Assembly (NCBI RefSeq): GCF_009649955.1
Contig: NZ_CP045875.1
Span: 2,461,501 to 2,525,500 of the forward strand
Direction: 5' to 3'
DNA length: 64,000 bases
Source of the DNA: Heliorestis convoluta
Lineage (GTDB): Bacteria > Bacillota > Desulfitobacteriia > Heliobacteriales > Heliobacteriaceae
Below are positions 18,771 through 27,180 of this stretch, piece after piece (within the stretch, counting starts at the first letter, position 1; the number at the start of each line of letters is the position of its first letter). The notes below the pieces were generated by a model. That model did no database searches. It had not been told where the DNA came from and saw only the letters and a list, made by a program, of their open reading frames with translations. Position numbers and translations under genes: made by a program.

Positions 18771-19481
18771 TTGGAACGCCGATTTGTGCCCATTAAACTA
18801 GATAATTATAGACCCTTGCGCGATATCGTTTTTGAAAATTTACGAGAAGCGATTATTGAAGGTGTCTTAAAACCAGGGGAACGATTGATGGAGATTCAAT
18901 TGGCTGAGGAAATGGGTGTAAGCAGAACGCCGGTTCGAGAAGCCATTCGAAAGCTTGAATTAGAGGGTTTTATTGTGATGGTTCCTCGCAAAGGTGCTTA
19001 TGTAGCCGGTATTTCGGTTAAAGATATTACGGATGTCTTTGAGTTGAGAGCGGCCCTAGAAGCATTAGCGGCAGGGCTAGCTGCTCAACGCATTACAGAG
19101 GCAGAAATAGAAGAACTGGAAAGACTGCTTGTGCATACGTCAGGTTCTTCTTCATCAAAACAATTTGATCTGGAAGTGCTGGTGGCAGGAGATATTTCTC
19201 TTCATGATATTATTTACAAAGCCAGTCGCAATCAGAGATTGGTGCAAAATATTAATCATTTACGAGAACAACTACAACGCTTGCGGACAACTTCTTTGGC
19301 TCATCCCGGTCGAATGAGAGAAGCATGGGAAGAACATCGCAAAATTGTGGAAGCGATTTCGGAGCGCAATGTAACGCTGGCGCAGACTTTAGCTTGGGAA
19401 CATATTGAGAATGCTGAGAATAGTGTGTTGGAAGCCATGGGCGTGGTTAAAGAAAAGCTACATAGCGATGTAAAATCCTAA
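18771..19481 (+). CDS. GntR-family regulator, FadR/FCD type
   Basis: A 236-residue transcription factor. The N-terminal winged helix has GVLKPGERLMEIQLAEEMGVSRTPVREAIRKLELEG, the textbook GntR signature; from about residue 85 a helical FCD ligand-binding domain follows, with Asp and His metal ligands likely. The ligand is unknown; family members often sense organic acids. TTG start with GGAGG 9 bases upstream and four bases after ispE. It is probably co-transcribed with ispE and the next nucleotidyltransferase. Confidence 0.9.
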   Translation: MERRFVPIKLDNYRPLRDIVFENLREAIIEGVLKPGERLMEIQLAEEMGVSRTPVREAIRKLELEGFIVMVPRKGAYVAGISVKDITDVFELRAALEALAAGLAAQRITEAEIEELERLLVHTSGSSSSKQFDLEVLVAGDISLHDIIYKASRNQRLVQNINHLREQLQRLRTTSLAHPGRMREAWEEHRKIVEAISERNVTLAQTLAWEHIENAENSVLEAMGVVKEKLHSDVKS

Positions 19482-19501
19482 GGCAGGAGGCGATCAAAGC
19501 C

Positions 19502-20254
19502 GTGGATGCAATCGTATTGGCGGCAAGTCCCAACAATGGTTTATTAAAATCTTGCCATTCGGCATCCATGGAAGCGCTGATACCAATTGGATCGAGGCCT
19601 ATGGTTGAGTATGTGTTGCAAGCATTGCTGCAATGTGAGCCTATCGATCGAGTGGTACTCGTAGGGCCTTGTGAGCTAGAAAAGCGATATGAAAGCAATG
19701 ATCTTGTTCAAGTTACGGCAGGAGGCACCGACCACTTAGATAGCTTGCAAAAAGGGATAGCACTGCTTAAGGAGCCTTCTGAAGAGATTCTCGTTGTAGC
19801 CGGAGATGTACCTTTGCTTACAGCGCAGGCCATCTGTCGTTTTCTAGAGAGTTGCCGAAACAGTAACGGGGACTTGTATTACCCACTGATTCGCAGAGAA
19901 GTCAGTGAAGGCAAGTACCCTGGCATGAAGCGAACTTTTGTCAGATTGCGAGATGGGGAAGTAACAGGTGGCAACCTTCTTTTGTTCAAGAGATCCATTC
20001 TTGACTCTATTGTTGCGAAAGGCCGAGAATTTATTAAACTACGAAAAGATCCTTTCGGTTTGGCAGGCTTACTCGGTTGGCGTTTTCTCTTATCTTTTAT
20101 GACGGGCACCTTGACGGTACAGGATGCACAAAACCGAGTTTCCGAACTTCTGGGGATAGAAGGTAGGGCTATTATTGTGGAGGATCCGGAGATTGGATTT
20201 GATATTGATAAACCTACTGATTTGGAATTGGCTAGAAAGATATTGTGTTCTTGA
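19502..20254 (+). CDS. MobA-like NTP transferase family protein
   Basis: A 250-residue protein with the nucleotidyltransferase fold: AIVLAASPNNG replaces the usual LAGGxSxRMG loop, followed by SMEALIPIGSRPMVEYVLQAL, VVAGDVPLLTA and FDIDKPTDLELAR. The glycine-rich loop is degenerate, so activity is uncertain. Its substrate is not predictable. GTG start after GCAGGAGG. It ends the ispE-gntR unit, before a terminator. Confidence 0.8.
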   Translation: MDAIVLAASPNNGLLKSCHSASMEALIPIGSRPMVEYVLQALLQCEPIDRVVLVGPCELEKRYESNDLVQVTAGGTDHLDSLQKGIALLKEPSEEILVVAGDVPLLTAQAICRFLESCRNSNGDLYYPLIRREVSEGKYPGMKRTFVRLRDGEVTGGNLLLFKRSILDSIVAKGREFIKLRKDPFGLAGLLGWRFLLSFMTGTLTVQDAQNRVSELLGIEGRAIIVEDPEIGFDIDKPTDLELARKILCS

Positions 20255-20261
20255 GAAAAGT

Positions 20262-20297
20262 AAGCTACTGACAAAGTCAGTAGCTTTTATTTTTTTC
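20262..20297 (+). terminator. Rho-independent terminator
   Basis: An 11-base perfect stem AAGCTACTGAC/GTCAGTAGCTT with an AAA loop, then TTTATTTTTTT. It ends the ispE-gntR-nucleotidyltransferase unit. Confidence 0.9.
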
Positions 20298-20316
20298 ACC
20301 GATTCATTGGCAACTT

Positions 20317-20404
20317 CATACAATGGGGTAGAAAAAGAACCTCCCTCTTTCTAAAGGGAAAGAAAAAAAGGAGGCTCACCGAATTACAGGCTTCGTCATA
20401 CAAT
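20317..20404 (+). promoter_or_regulatory. Two CATACAAT elements (sigma-E -10 like)
   Basis: CATACAAT occurs at 20317-20324 and again at 20397-20404, in front of a possible SPOCS protein. The octamer equals the -10 consensus of the mother-cell sporulation factor sigma-E. The matching -35 regions are weak, so assignment is tentative. Confidence 0.35.
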
Positions 20405-20474
20405 GTGGCGAGCCGTATGGATTCGAGGGTTCAAAACTTGTCGTAGACGTAGGTAATAAAGAAGGAGGATGTTC

Positions 20475-21053
20475 ATGGATATCAAGAACGGCACCATCGA
20501 GTTGTTTGCCCAAGTCGTGGTGGCCAAGAACGTTCAGAAGGATGAACCCATTTTGTTCGATGCGGCCCCTCATTGTCATGTGGGCCCCAAAGAAGTCTGC
20601 CTGGAGAACATTGATGGATCACCCATCGTTGCCATTGAAAACATCATCTTTGACTTTGATCGTCGTGATCCAGAAGATCTTGTCGTCAATATGAACGGAA
20701 ACGTAACAGTAACTTTGAATTATGATCTTGTTTTTCTTGTGAAAGATGCCAAAGGGGAGAGAGCTGTTCGCGTTTGCCCAGGCAGCTTTACAAAGATTAT
20801 TCAATTGCACGAGTTTTGTCCTTCCTTAACACCGGCTGAGCTAGCTGAAGAAGTAGAAGATGCTGAAGTACTGGTGCGTAACGTTCGTTTTGATGTTGTG
20901 TTACGCCGCAATGAGAAGTGTGAAGTAAAGCCAAGTGTGCTCGGTACACCTGTTGATGTACTCGTTTTTGCTGATATTATTGTTAAATTAACGCGCTTTA
21001 CCGATGTCATTGTAGTTGGTGAATTGGATACGCTGATCGACAAAGACTGCTAG
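20475..21053 (+). CDS. Conserved hypothetical, possible SPOCS-type protein
   Basis: A 192-residue acidic, beta-rich protein without signal peptide or membrane segment. Two related blocks are visible, around GNVTVTLNYDLVFLV and around VDVLVFADIIVKLTRFTDVIVV. Their alternation of beta strands, with Tyr/Phe and a hydrophobic end, reminds me of the SPOCS (DUF3794) domain of SipL and other spore-coat proteins. That is a guess from pattern only. ATG 20475 has GGAGG 6 bases upstream; ATG 20469 would overlap it. A terminator follows. The sigma-E-like boxes upstream would fit a sporulation role. Confidence 0.55.
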   Translation: MDIKNGTIELFAQVVVAKNVQKDEPILFDAAPHCHVGPKEVCLENIDGSPIVAIENIIFDFDRRDPEDLVVNMNGNVTVTLNYDLVFLVKDAKGERAVRVCPGSFTKIIQLHEFCPSLTPAELAEEVEDAEVLVRNVRFDVVLRRNEKCEVKPSVLGTPVDVLVFADIIVKLTRFTDVIVVGELDTLIDKDC

Positions 21054-21070
21054 TAAATTGCCTCTCTTGA

Positions 21071-21104
21071 GGGAGCTTGGCCACCCCAAGCTCTTTAATT
21101 TTTT
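21071..21104 (+). terminator. Rho-independent terminator
   Basis: GAGCTTGG (21073-21080) pairs with CCAAGCTC (21086-21093), with a five-base loop and a TTTAATTTTTT tail. Confidence 0.85.
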
Positions 21105-21148
21105 GGCTTGCAGGAGGTGACTTACTGAAAAGGTAAGGAGGCACTATA

Positions 21149-21400
21149 ATGGTTCGAACGAAAGAAAATATTCTAAAGGCCCTGGTCTACGAGCAAGCTG
21201 CTTATTACAATTACCGTAAGTTTGCAGATGAGGCTAAAAAAGAAGGCCTTCCAGAAGTTGTTGAAGTCTTTCAAGAACTGGCCAGTCAGGAGCTAGAGCA
21301 TAAAAATAAATTGCTCAGTCAACTTAAGAAATTAGTTCCTCCTGATCTAACCCGTGGAAAAAGAAAGCTATCGCTCATTCCAGGTCCCTCGAAGTCCTGA
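21149..21400 (+). CDS. Small ferritin-like/rubrerythrin-type protein
   Basis: An 83-residue protein consisting mainly of two predicted helices with YEQAAYYNYRKFADEA and VFQELASQELEHKNKLLSQL. The paired Glu residues and ExxH spacing are those of one half of a ferritin-like diiron four-helix bundle. A dimer could form the full bundle, as in short rubrerythrin-like proteins. The tail is basic. ATG 21149 follows AAGGAGG. It lies between two terminators and is therefore its own unit. Metal binding and function are inferred. Confidence 0.68.
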   Translation: MVRTKENILKALVYEQAAYYNYRKFADEAKKEGLPEVVEVFQELASQELEHKNKLLSQLKKLVPPDLTRGKRKLSLIPGPSKS

Positions 21401-21414
21401 GAAGTTTCGTTCTT

Positions 21415-21458
21415 AAAAACTCTTTGTCTCATGATAGACAGAGAGTTTTTTGTTTTTT
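21415..21458 (+). terminator. Rho-independent terminator
   Basis: A 15-base stem with one wobble pair (21415-21429 with 21436-21450), a six-base loop, then TGTTTTTT. Confidence 0.9.
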
Positions 21459-21564
21459 AAAGAAAGACAAGGAAGTGCATACTTTGTGGCTAATAATGGT
21501 AAAATTAGCATTGTAATGCTATATATTGACAATAAGATGATTTTTTCAAGAGGAGTACCAGTCA

Positions 21565-22791
21565 ATGAATGATGCCCAGAAGGGATTGACTTTTCGCGAT
21601 ATCGAAGCAGCAGCTGAGAGATTGTCTGGAAAGATACGGCGCACTCCACTAGAAGTTTCGCGCAGTTTTAGTCAGTTAAGTGAGCGAGAGGTCTTACTAA
21701 AGTGTGAAAACTTACAGCTTACAGGCTCTTTTAAGGTACGCGGCGCTTTTAACAAAATATTAAGTTTAACAAATCAAGAAAAAGAAAGAGGTGTTATAGC
21801 AGCATCAGCAGGCAACCACGCCCAAGGTGTGGCCTTAGCTTCTGCAATGGCTCACGTAGCTTCTACCATTGTAATGCCGAAAGGAGCACCCATTGCGAAA
21901 GTAGAAGCAACAAAAGCCTATGGAGCTTCTGTTATTTTGCATGGTCATAGTTATGATGAGGCTTATGAATATGCTCGAGAAATACAAAAAGAAAAAGGCT
22001 CTATTTTTGTGCATGCTTTTGATGACCAGGCTATTATTGCAGGACAAGCTGTTGTGGGGTTGGAGATAGTAGAAGAGCTGTCACAATTGGATGGCATTGT
22101 TGTGCCTGTAGGAGGCGGTGGCCTGATTAGCGGCTTGGCTTTTGCTGTCAAAACGTTACGTCCCGAAGTCTCTATTATTGGTGTTCAGACGGAAGCTGCA
22201 CCGGCGATGGTTCACTCTAAAAAAGTACAAAGTCACAGAACAGTCCAATGTCAGGCTACCATCGCCGATGGCATTGCCGTAGCTTGTCCCGGTTCCCTCA
22301 ACTTTGAGCTGGTAGATCGTTTTGTCGATGATATGGTGACAGTGGAGGAAGAAATGATTGCTTCTGCTGTTGTTCTTCTTTTGGAACGAGCTAAAATGGT
22401 GGTAGAAGGAGCCGGCGCAGCAGCTCTTGCAGCTCTAGTAAGCAAAAAAGTGGGAAATGCCGGGGAGCGGTGGGTGGCTGTTTTATCAGGTGGCAACATG
22501 GATATAACCTCGGTAGCCAAAATTATCGAATATGGTCTTGTGCGAAGTGGCCGGCGCTGGGAGTTTCGTATTGTTTTGCCCGATAGGCCCGGTGCTTTAC
22601 AGCATTTGCTGGCCGAAGTTGCCCATGGTGGTGCCAATATTATTGCTGTGCTCCATGATAGATTGCGACCCGGTCTTTCGCTAAGTCAGGCTGAGGTTAT
22701 CGTAACCTTAGAGACACGTGATCACGACCACATCCGAGAATTGAGAGAAAGGCTTTTGCATAAAGGTTACAGGATAGAAAGAAATGTTTGA
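21565..22791 (+). CDS. ilvA: Threonine ammonia-lyase (threonine dehydratase)
   Basis: Converts threonine to 2-oxobutanoate with PLP, the first step toward isoleucine or a catabolic route. Seen are SFKVRGAFNKI (PLP lysine), SAGNHAQGVALA, VPVGGGGLISGLA and a C-terminal ACT-like domain (about residues 325-408, starting EFRIVLPDRPGALQHLLAEV). The length (408) fits the short IlvA/TdcB type with one ACT domain. ATG 21565 follows GAGGAG. I saw no T-box in the roughly 105 bases upstream. Confidence 0.94.
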   Translation: MNDAQKGLTFRDIEAAAERLSGKIRRTPLEVSRSFSQLSEREVLLKCENLQLTGSFKVRGAFNKILSLTNQEKERGVIAASAGNHAQGVALASAMAHVASTIVMPKGAPIAKVEATKAYGASVILHGHSYDEAYEYAREIQKEKGSIFVHAFDDQAIIAGQAVVGLEIVEELSQLDGIVVPVGGGGLISGLAFAVKTLRPEVSIIGVQTEAAPAMVHSKKVQSHRTVQCQATIADGIAVACPGSLNFELVDRFVDDMVTVEEEMIASAVVLLLERAKMVVEGAGAAALAALVSKKVGNAGERWVAVLSGGNMDITSVAKIIEYGLVRSGRRWEFRIVLPDRPGALQHLLAEVAHGGANIIAVLHDRLRPGLSLSQAEVIVTLETRDHDHIRELRERLLHKGYRIERNV

Positions 22792-22839
22792 TAGGAAAGT
22801 GATGGTGGTGTCTAGAAAAGTTTACATTTTACAAAAAGA

Positions 22840-22868
22840 TTGACAATATGTTAGACAAAATTTTTACT
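22840..22868 (+). promoter_or_regulatory. Candidate sigma-A promoter for spoVG
   Basis: TTGACA (22840-22845) is perfect. After 17 bases comes TTTACT (22863-22868), which matches the -10 at four of six positions. In Bacillus spoVG uses sigma-H; no convincing sigma-H match is seen here. Confidence 0.45.
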
Positions 22869-22959
22869 GCAAAATTAATCTTCCATTGAAGGTATTAACT
22901 GCCAGAGGTCGAATATTGATCCTAAGACAACTATGTAAAGCAGGGAAGGTGGTGAAACC

Positions 22960-23229
22960 GTGAATATCACCGACATTCGCGTCAGAAAAGTTAATCTTGA
23001 AGGTAAAATGAAGGCGATTGTGTCTGTTACATTTGACAATGCTTTTGTTATACACGATGTGAAAGTCGTGGAAGGCCAGAAGGGTCTATTTGTAGCAATG
23101 CCCAGTCGTAAAACACCAGAAGGTGAGTATAGGGATATTGCTCATCCCATTTCATCGAATGCTCGTGAGATTATTTCTAAAGCTGTTTTAGATGCTTACA
23201 AAACAGCGATGGCCAATGCCATTGCTTAA
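22960..23229 (+). CDS. spoVG: RNA-binding regulator SpoVG
   Basis: SpoVG (89 residues) affects septation and virulence or sporulation genes in Firmicutes and binds nucleic acid. The family is highly conserved: [50 protein letters not shown] and the C-terminal helix are all present. GTG start with AAGGTGG upstream. It precedes glmU and prs as in Bacillus, apart from the opposite-strand gene inserted between. Confidence 0.97.
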   Translation: MNITDIRVRKVNLEGKMKAIVSVTFDNAFVIHDVKVVEGQKGLFVAMPSRKTPEGEYRDIAHPISSNAREIISKAVLDAYKTAMANAIA

Positions 23230-23240
23230 TTCTGCAGAAA

Positions 23241-23288
23241 AAAGCAAAAAGAAGAGATGCACTAGGGCATCTCTTCTTTTTGCTTTTT
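23241..23288. terminator. Perfect 20-bp bidirectional terminator
   Basis: Arms 23241-23260 and 23267-23286 are fully complementary around the loop ACTAGG, with A- and T-rich ends. It terminates spoVG and the converging minus-strand gene, whose stop codon it abuts. Confidence 0.92.
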
Positions 23289-24625
23289 CACGTTTCTTGC
23301 TCTAGAAGCCAGCTTTCTCTCAGATCAATGTCTTCAAGCCACTCCTGCGACTGTTCTATCATCTCCCAGAGGGGCAGGATTGAAGAAGACAGTTCGTTAT
23401 ATAGAGGCAGTTTCTCAAGATCTTTGCGTAAATGCTGGCAGAGAGGGCGAAAGTAGTCTTTTTCGCCACGATAAAAGGATCGGCAAGCGTTGAGATCGGC
23501 AAAATAGTCTAAAGGCAATTGATCTGCAGAGAGAGCTACAACTTTGGCCAGACTGAGAGCGGCCAAAGTGACTTCGGGAGAAACGAGCCAGCTTCCTGGA
23601 GACCGGTACTCAAATCGTTTCGGCCCTTTTAAGCGAATATCTCCGATGTAGCCATAATAACGTCGTCTTTTTATAGCAGTGTTGCTTTTTTCGACAAGAT
23701 ATAGTGGAATGAGCAAGTAGTTATCAAGGGCTCGCATGACCTGAAAAGAGAGAGGGACTCCACCGAAGTGGATGTGCCCACCAATGGGAAAGTGTTGAAA
23801 GGGTTGAGAACCGGCTAGTAAACGGTACCGTTTGTTTTTTAATTTTTTAGAAGCTCTTCCTAGTAAGGTGCGAATGGATTCAGTGAGTTTATAGGGGGAG
23901 CTTTGTGGTGCTGGCCGCAATTCACCGATAGAACGGCGATTGTCACAACCGATGGTACCTTGCAGTGTGAAAAAGCGACTGGCAGGAATTAATTTCCCAG
24001 TACGTATATTTTTAATCATAAATTCAGGGTCTGCACCAAGTAAGACTTTTTCATCTGATGTGACTGTAATCAATCTTCCGTCTGGGTTACCTACAAGAGA
24101 GCTGCTATTTGTTCTTCTCGCGATATATTGTCCTATGGCTTCTGCATATGCTTTGGCTAAAGAGGGTGTTAAGGCAGGCGCAGACATAACTTTTTTTACT
24201 CTGATTCGCCCTCTTGCAGGAATGGCTACTTTAACAGCGCCCAAATCAAGTCGGGCTAAATACATGGCTCTTAGAGCCGTTCCGAGAGCCCGCTGCCGTT
24301 CATTTTGACTAAACTGTTTTGCACTTTGTGTCGCTATAATAAATCCATCTATGATGTGAACGATCATTTCACGGGAATCACGTGCCTGTGAATTGAAGGG
24401 AAGACGGTGTAGCTTATAAAGCGCGGCTAGTTTTTTGGCTTGAAGCCCTTGAATAACAGAGCTTTTATTGATGGTTAGAACAGTACCTTCTTCCCCTTCG
24501 CTATTACCAAAACGCAGCAAAATTTTTGGTGGTAGTTCCGGGAAAGTGGTGCCTTCTTGGCATCGAAGTGCTTGGGCTAAGCGGCGGGCGGATAACTGAT
24601 TTCGGTGTAAGACAAGTAAACTCAA
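23288..24625 (-). CDS. Phage-type amidoligase-like protein (COOH-NH2 ligase family)
   Basis: A 445-residue minus-strand protein. The C-terminal two-thirds carries LLGADPEFMI, GCDNRRSIGELRPAPQSSP and FPIGGHIHFGG. These are acidic and His motifs of the glutamine-synthetase-like carboxylate-amine ligases, best matching the phiEco32-type amidoligases. A pair of beta-like modules with many basic residues precedes them. Members are thought to join carboxyls to amines in peptides or cell-wall components; the substrate here is unknown. TTG 24625 has GAGGTG 6 bases upstream, better than the longer frame to 24679. A perfect palindrome lies just before the SD. Confidence 0.72.
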   Translation of the reverse strand: MSLLVLHRNQLSARRLAQALRCQEGTTFPELPPKILLRFGNSEGEEGTVLTINKSSVIQGLQAKKLAALYKLHRLPFNSQARDSREMIVHIIDGFIIATQSAKQFSQNERQRALGTALRAMYLARLDLGAVKVAIPARGRIRVKKVMSAPALTPSLAKAYAEAIGQYIARRTNSSSLVGNPDGRLITVTSDEKVLLGADPEFMIKNIRTGKLIPASRFFTLQGTIGCDNRRSIGELRPAPQSSPYKLTESIRTLLGRASKKLKNKRYRLLAGSQPFQHFPIGGHIHFGGVPLSFQVMRALDNYLLIPLYLVEKSNTAIKRRRYYGYIGDIRLKGPKRFEYRSPGSWLVSPEVTLAALSLAKVVALSADQLPLDYFADLNACRSFYRGEKDYFRPLCQHLRKDLEKLPLYNELSSSILPLWEMIEQSQEWLEDIDLRESWLLEQET

Positions 24626-24638
24626 TGGTTTCACCTCG

Positions 24639-24656
24639 CCGACAAAATTTTGTCGG
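24639..24656. promoter_or_regulatory. Perfect 18-bp palindrome, possible operator
   Basis: CCGACAAAATTTTGTCGG reads identically on both strands. It lies a few bases before the SD of the amidoligase-like gene and about 120 bases before glmU on the other strand. It could be a dimeric repressor site or an mRNA hairpin. Confidence 0.5.
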
Positions 24657-24778
24657 ATAAAAAGGAAACGACGCGTCAATGTGGAATAGTAGACGAAGAC
24701 TTACCGGCTTTTGCATAATCTATTGAAATATGCGAGAGTATGGGGGTAATGAGCGATGTCAGTACGGGAGGAGCTAGG

Positions 24779-26161
24779 ATGAATAAACGGACGGCAATCG
24801 TCCTCGCAGCAGGGAAGGGGACACGGATGAAGTCTCTGCGCCCTAAAGTACTACATGAGGTCGCTGGCCAACCGTTGATCGCCCATGTACTGGAGGCGAT
24901 TGGCGCTTGCGGAGTTGAAAAGCCTGTTGTTGTGATTGGCCATGGTGGAGAAGAAGTGCAAGCCTATCTGGGTGAGAAGGCTCTTTATGCCTGGCAAAGA
25001 GAGCAATGCGGAACCGGTCATGCTGTGATGATGGCACAAGATTTTCTGGCCAATGATGTTGAGACCGTAATGGTCCTCTGTGGTGATACACCCTTGTTTC
25101 AGGCAAAAACTTTAGAGGCTCTCTTCTTGGCTCACGAAAAGCAAGGTGCCTTGGCAACGGTGTTGACGGCCCAGATGGCTGATCCGACTGGTTATGGTCG
25201 CATTATTCGAGATGATACTGGCGCTTTGTTGGCCATTGTTGAGGAAAAAGATGGGTCGCCCGCGCAACGAGCCATTAAAGAGATTAATGCAGGTACGTAC
25301 TGTTTTAACAAAGATGCGCTGCGAAAGGTACTTGGTCAATTGAGGCCGAACAATGCTCAAGGAGAGTATTATTTGACCGATGTTTTGGCTCTTTTACGTC
25401 AAGAAGGCACGGTGACGGCCTATCAGGTTGATGATGCCAGTGAAGTTCTGGGGATTAACAATCGCCAACAATTGGCAGAAGCTGAGAGATTGATGCAACA
25501 GCGTTTGAGAGCCCAATGGATGGATGCTGGCGTAACGATGATCGATCCTTCTTCTGTGTGGCTTCATCGACAGGTTACGATTGAGCCAGATACGGTACTA
25601 TATCCACAGACTTTTTTAGAAGGCACTGTTACAATAGGAAGTGGTTCAGTCATTGGTCCAGGCACTCGGATCAAAGATAGCTTCATTGGTGCCCAAGTGC
25701 ATATCCAGAATTCCATCGTACTAGAAAGTCAGATTGGTGACGGCTCTACAATTGGCCCTTTTGCTTATATTCGACCGGGTACCCGGTTGGAGCAAGACGT
25801 GAAAGTGGGAGACTTTGTAGAAATTAAGAAGTCCCATATTGGAAAAGGCTCTAAAGTACCTCATTTAAGCTACGTTGGAGATGCGATCATTGGGTCTGAT
25901 GTAAATGTTGGTGCTGGTACGATAACATGCAATTATGATGGGGAAAATAAATTTCAAAGCATTGTTGAAGATGGCGTTTTCATCGGTTCAAACTCCAATC
26001 TTGTGGCACCGGTGACAATAGGCGCAGGTGCTGTGATTGGCGCAGGCTCTACGATTACAAAAAATGTGCCTTCTGGTGCACTTGCTGTAGAACGGAGCCG
26101 GCAAGTAACAAAAGAGGGGTATCAGGAAATTCGTCGAAAAAAATGCTGCAAAAAAAAGTAA
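24779..26161 (+). CDS. glmU: Bifunctional UDP-GlcNAc pyrophosphorylase/GlcN-1-P acetyltransferase
   Basis: GlmU makes UDP-N-acetylglucosamine for peptidoglycan. The N-terminal uridyltransferase domain has VLAAGKGTRMKSLRPKVLHEVAG, QREQCGTGHAVM and LCGDTPL. The C-terminal left-handed beta helix (from about residue 255) shows hexapeptide repeats and GAGTITCNYDGENK. Length (460) is standard. ATG 24779 follows GGGAGGAG; an upstream in-frame ATG at 24740 lacks an SD. It is followed by prs, as in Bacillus. Confidence 0.96.
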   Translation: MNKRTAIVLAAGKGTRMKSLRPKVLHEVAGQPLIAHVLEAIGACGVEKPVVVIGHGGEEVQAYLGEKALYAWQREQCGTGHAVMMAQDFLANDVETVMVLCGDTPLFQAKTLEALFLAHEKQGALATVLTAQMADPTGYGRIIRDDTGALLAIVEEKDGSPAQRAIKEINAGTYCFNKDALRKVLGQLRPNNAQGEYYLTDVLALLRQEGTVTAYQVDDASEVLGINNRQQLAEAERLMQQRLRAQWMDAGVTMIDPSSVWLHRQVTIEPDTVLYPQTFLEGTVTIGSGSVIGPGTRIKDSFIGAQVHIQNSIVLESQIGDGSTIGPFAYIRPGTRLEQDVKVGDFVEIKKSHIGKGSKVPHLSYVGDAIIGSDVNVGAGTITCNYDGENKFQSIVEDGVFIGSNSNLVAPVTIGAGAVIGAGSTITKNVPSGALAVERSRQVTKEGYQEIRRKKCCKKK

Positions 26162-26186
26162 ATGAACCGTTCTCAGGAGGTGCCCA

Positions 26187-27134
26187 ATGTCTTTTTTTAA
26201 TAAAAAGTTAAAAATTTTTACTGCCAATGCAAATCCTGCGCTAGCCGAAGAAATTGCGGAGTACTTAGGTGTTTCGGTGGGCTCGTCACAAGTTAAAACT
26301 TTCAGTGATGGCGAGATTCAAGTAGAGATTGACGAGAGTGTTCGAGGGGCTGATGTTTTTGTAGTGCAGCCTACCTGTCAACCTGTGAACGAGCATATCA
26401 TGGAGCTACTCATTATGGTAGATGCTTTGAGACGAGCTTCGGCTCGTCGAATTACTGCAGTCCTTCCATATTACGGATACGCGCGACAGGACCGGAAGGT
26501 GCGTGCTCGAGCACCAATTTCTGCTAAACTTTGCGCCAATATCTTAACAGCCGCAGGTGCGCGGCGTGTTGTTACAATGGACCTGCATGCGGGACAAATT
26601 CAAGGCTTCTTTGATATTCCCGTGGATCACTTGCCGGGCGTACCCATTTTGGCAGAATACTTTTTGAACAAAGGGCTACAGGACATTGTTGTGGTGTCAC
26701 CTGATCTAGGTGGTGTTACAAGGGCACGTGATCTAGCAGAGCGGATCGGTGCTTCTTTAGCCATTATTGACAAGCGTCGCCCCGAACCGAATGTGTCAGA
26801 AGTAATGAACGTAATTGGTGATATCAAAGGCAAGACTGTTGTCATTACAGACGATATTATTGATACGGCAGGAACGATTGTGAATGCTGTAGACGCACTC
26901 TTAGAGCGCGGTGCACGAGATGTATATGCTTGTGCCACCCATCCTGTCTTATCAGGACCGGCCATTGAGCGAATTGGCAAATCGCCCTTAAAAGAGTTGA
27001 TTGTAACGAATACAATTCCGCTCGGCGATGAGAAAAGAATCGATAAGGTGCGCGTACTGTCCGTGGCACCTCTTTTGGGTGAAGCGATTATTCGAATCCA
27101 TGAAGACTTATCGGTTAGCAAATTGTTTGATTAA
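26187..27134 (+). CDS. prs: Ribose-phosphate pyrophosphokinase
   Basis: Makes PRPP for nucleotide, histidine and tryptophan synthesis. It has 315 residues, with [25 protein letters not shown] (catalytic loop), [13 protein letters not shown] and the PRPP-binding [17 protein letters not shown] 26187 follows CAGGAGG. It is coupled to glmU and ends in a terminator at 27145. Confidence 0.97.
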   Translation: MSFFNKKLKIFTANANPALAEEIAEYLGVSVGSSQVKTFSDGEIQVEIDESVRGADVFVVQPTCQPVNEHIMELLIMVDALRRASARRITAVLPYYGYARQDRKVRARAPISAKLCANILTAAGARRVVTMDLHAGQIQGFFDIPVDHLPGVPILAEYFLNKGLQDIVVVSPDLGGVTRARDLAERIGASLAIIDKRRPEPNVSEVMNVIGDIKGKTVVITDDIIDTAGTIVNAVDALLERGARDVYACATHPVLSGPAIERIGKSPLKELIVTNTIPLGDEKRIDKVRVLSVAPLLGEAIIRIHEDLSVSKLFD

Positions 27135-27144
27135 ATTTACAAAA

Positions 27145-27180
27145 AAGGGAAGGGGTCGATGGTCCCCCTCCCTTCTTTAT
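27145..27180. terminator. Terminator after prs
   Basis: AAGGGAAGGGG pairs with CCCCCTCCCTT apart from one A/C mismatch, followed by CTTTATTTAT. It overlaps the stop of the converging PRC-barrel gene. Confidence 0.75.

Noticed and set aside
21459-21564. T-box or other leader in front of ilvA
   Set aside because: The interval is only about 100 bases and lacks a T-box core sequence or a terminator/antiterminator pair.
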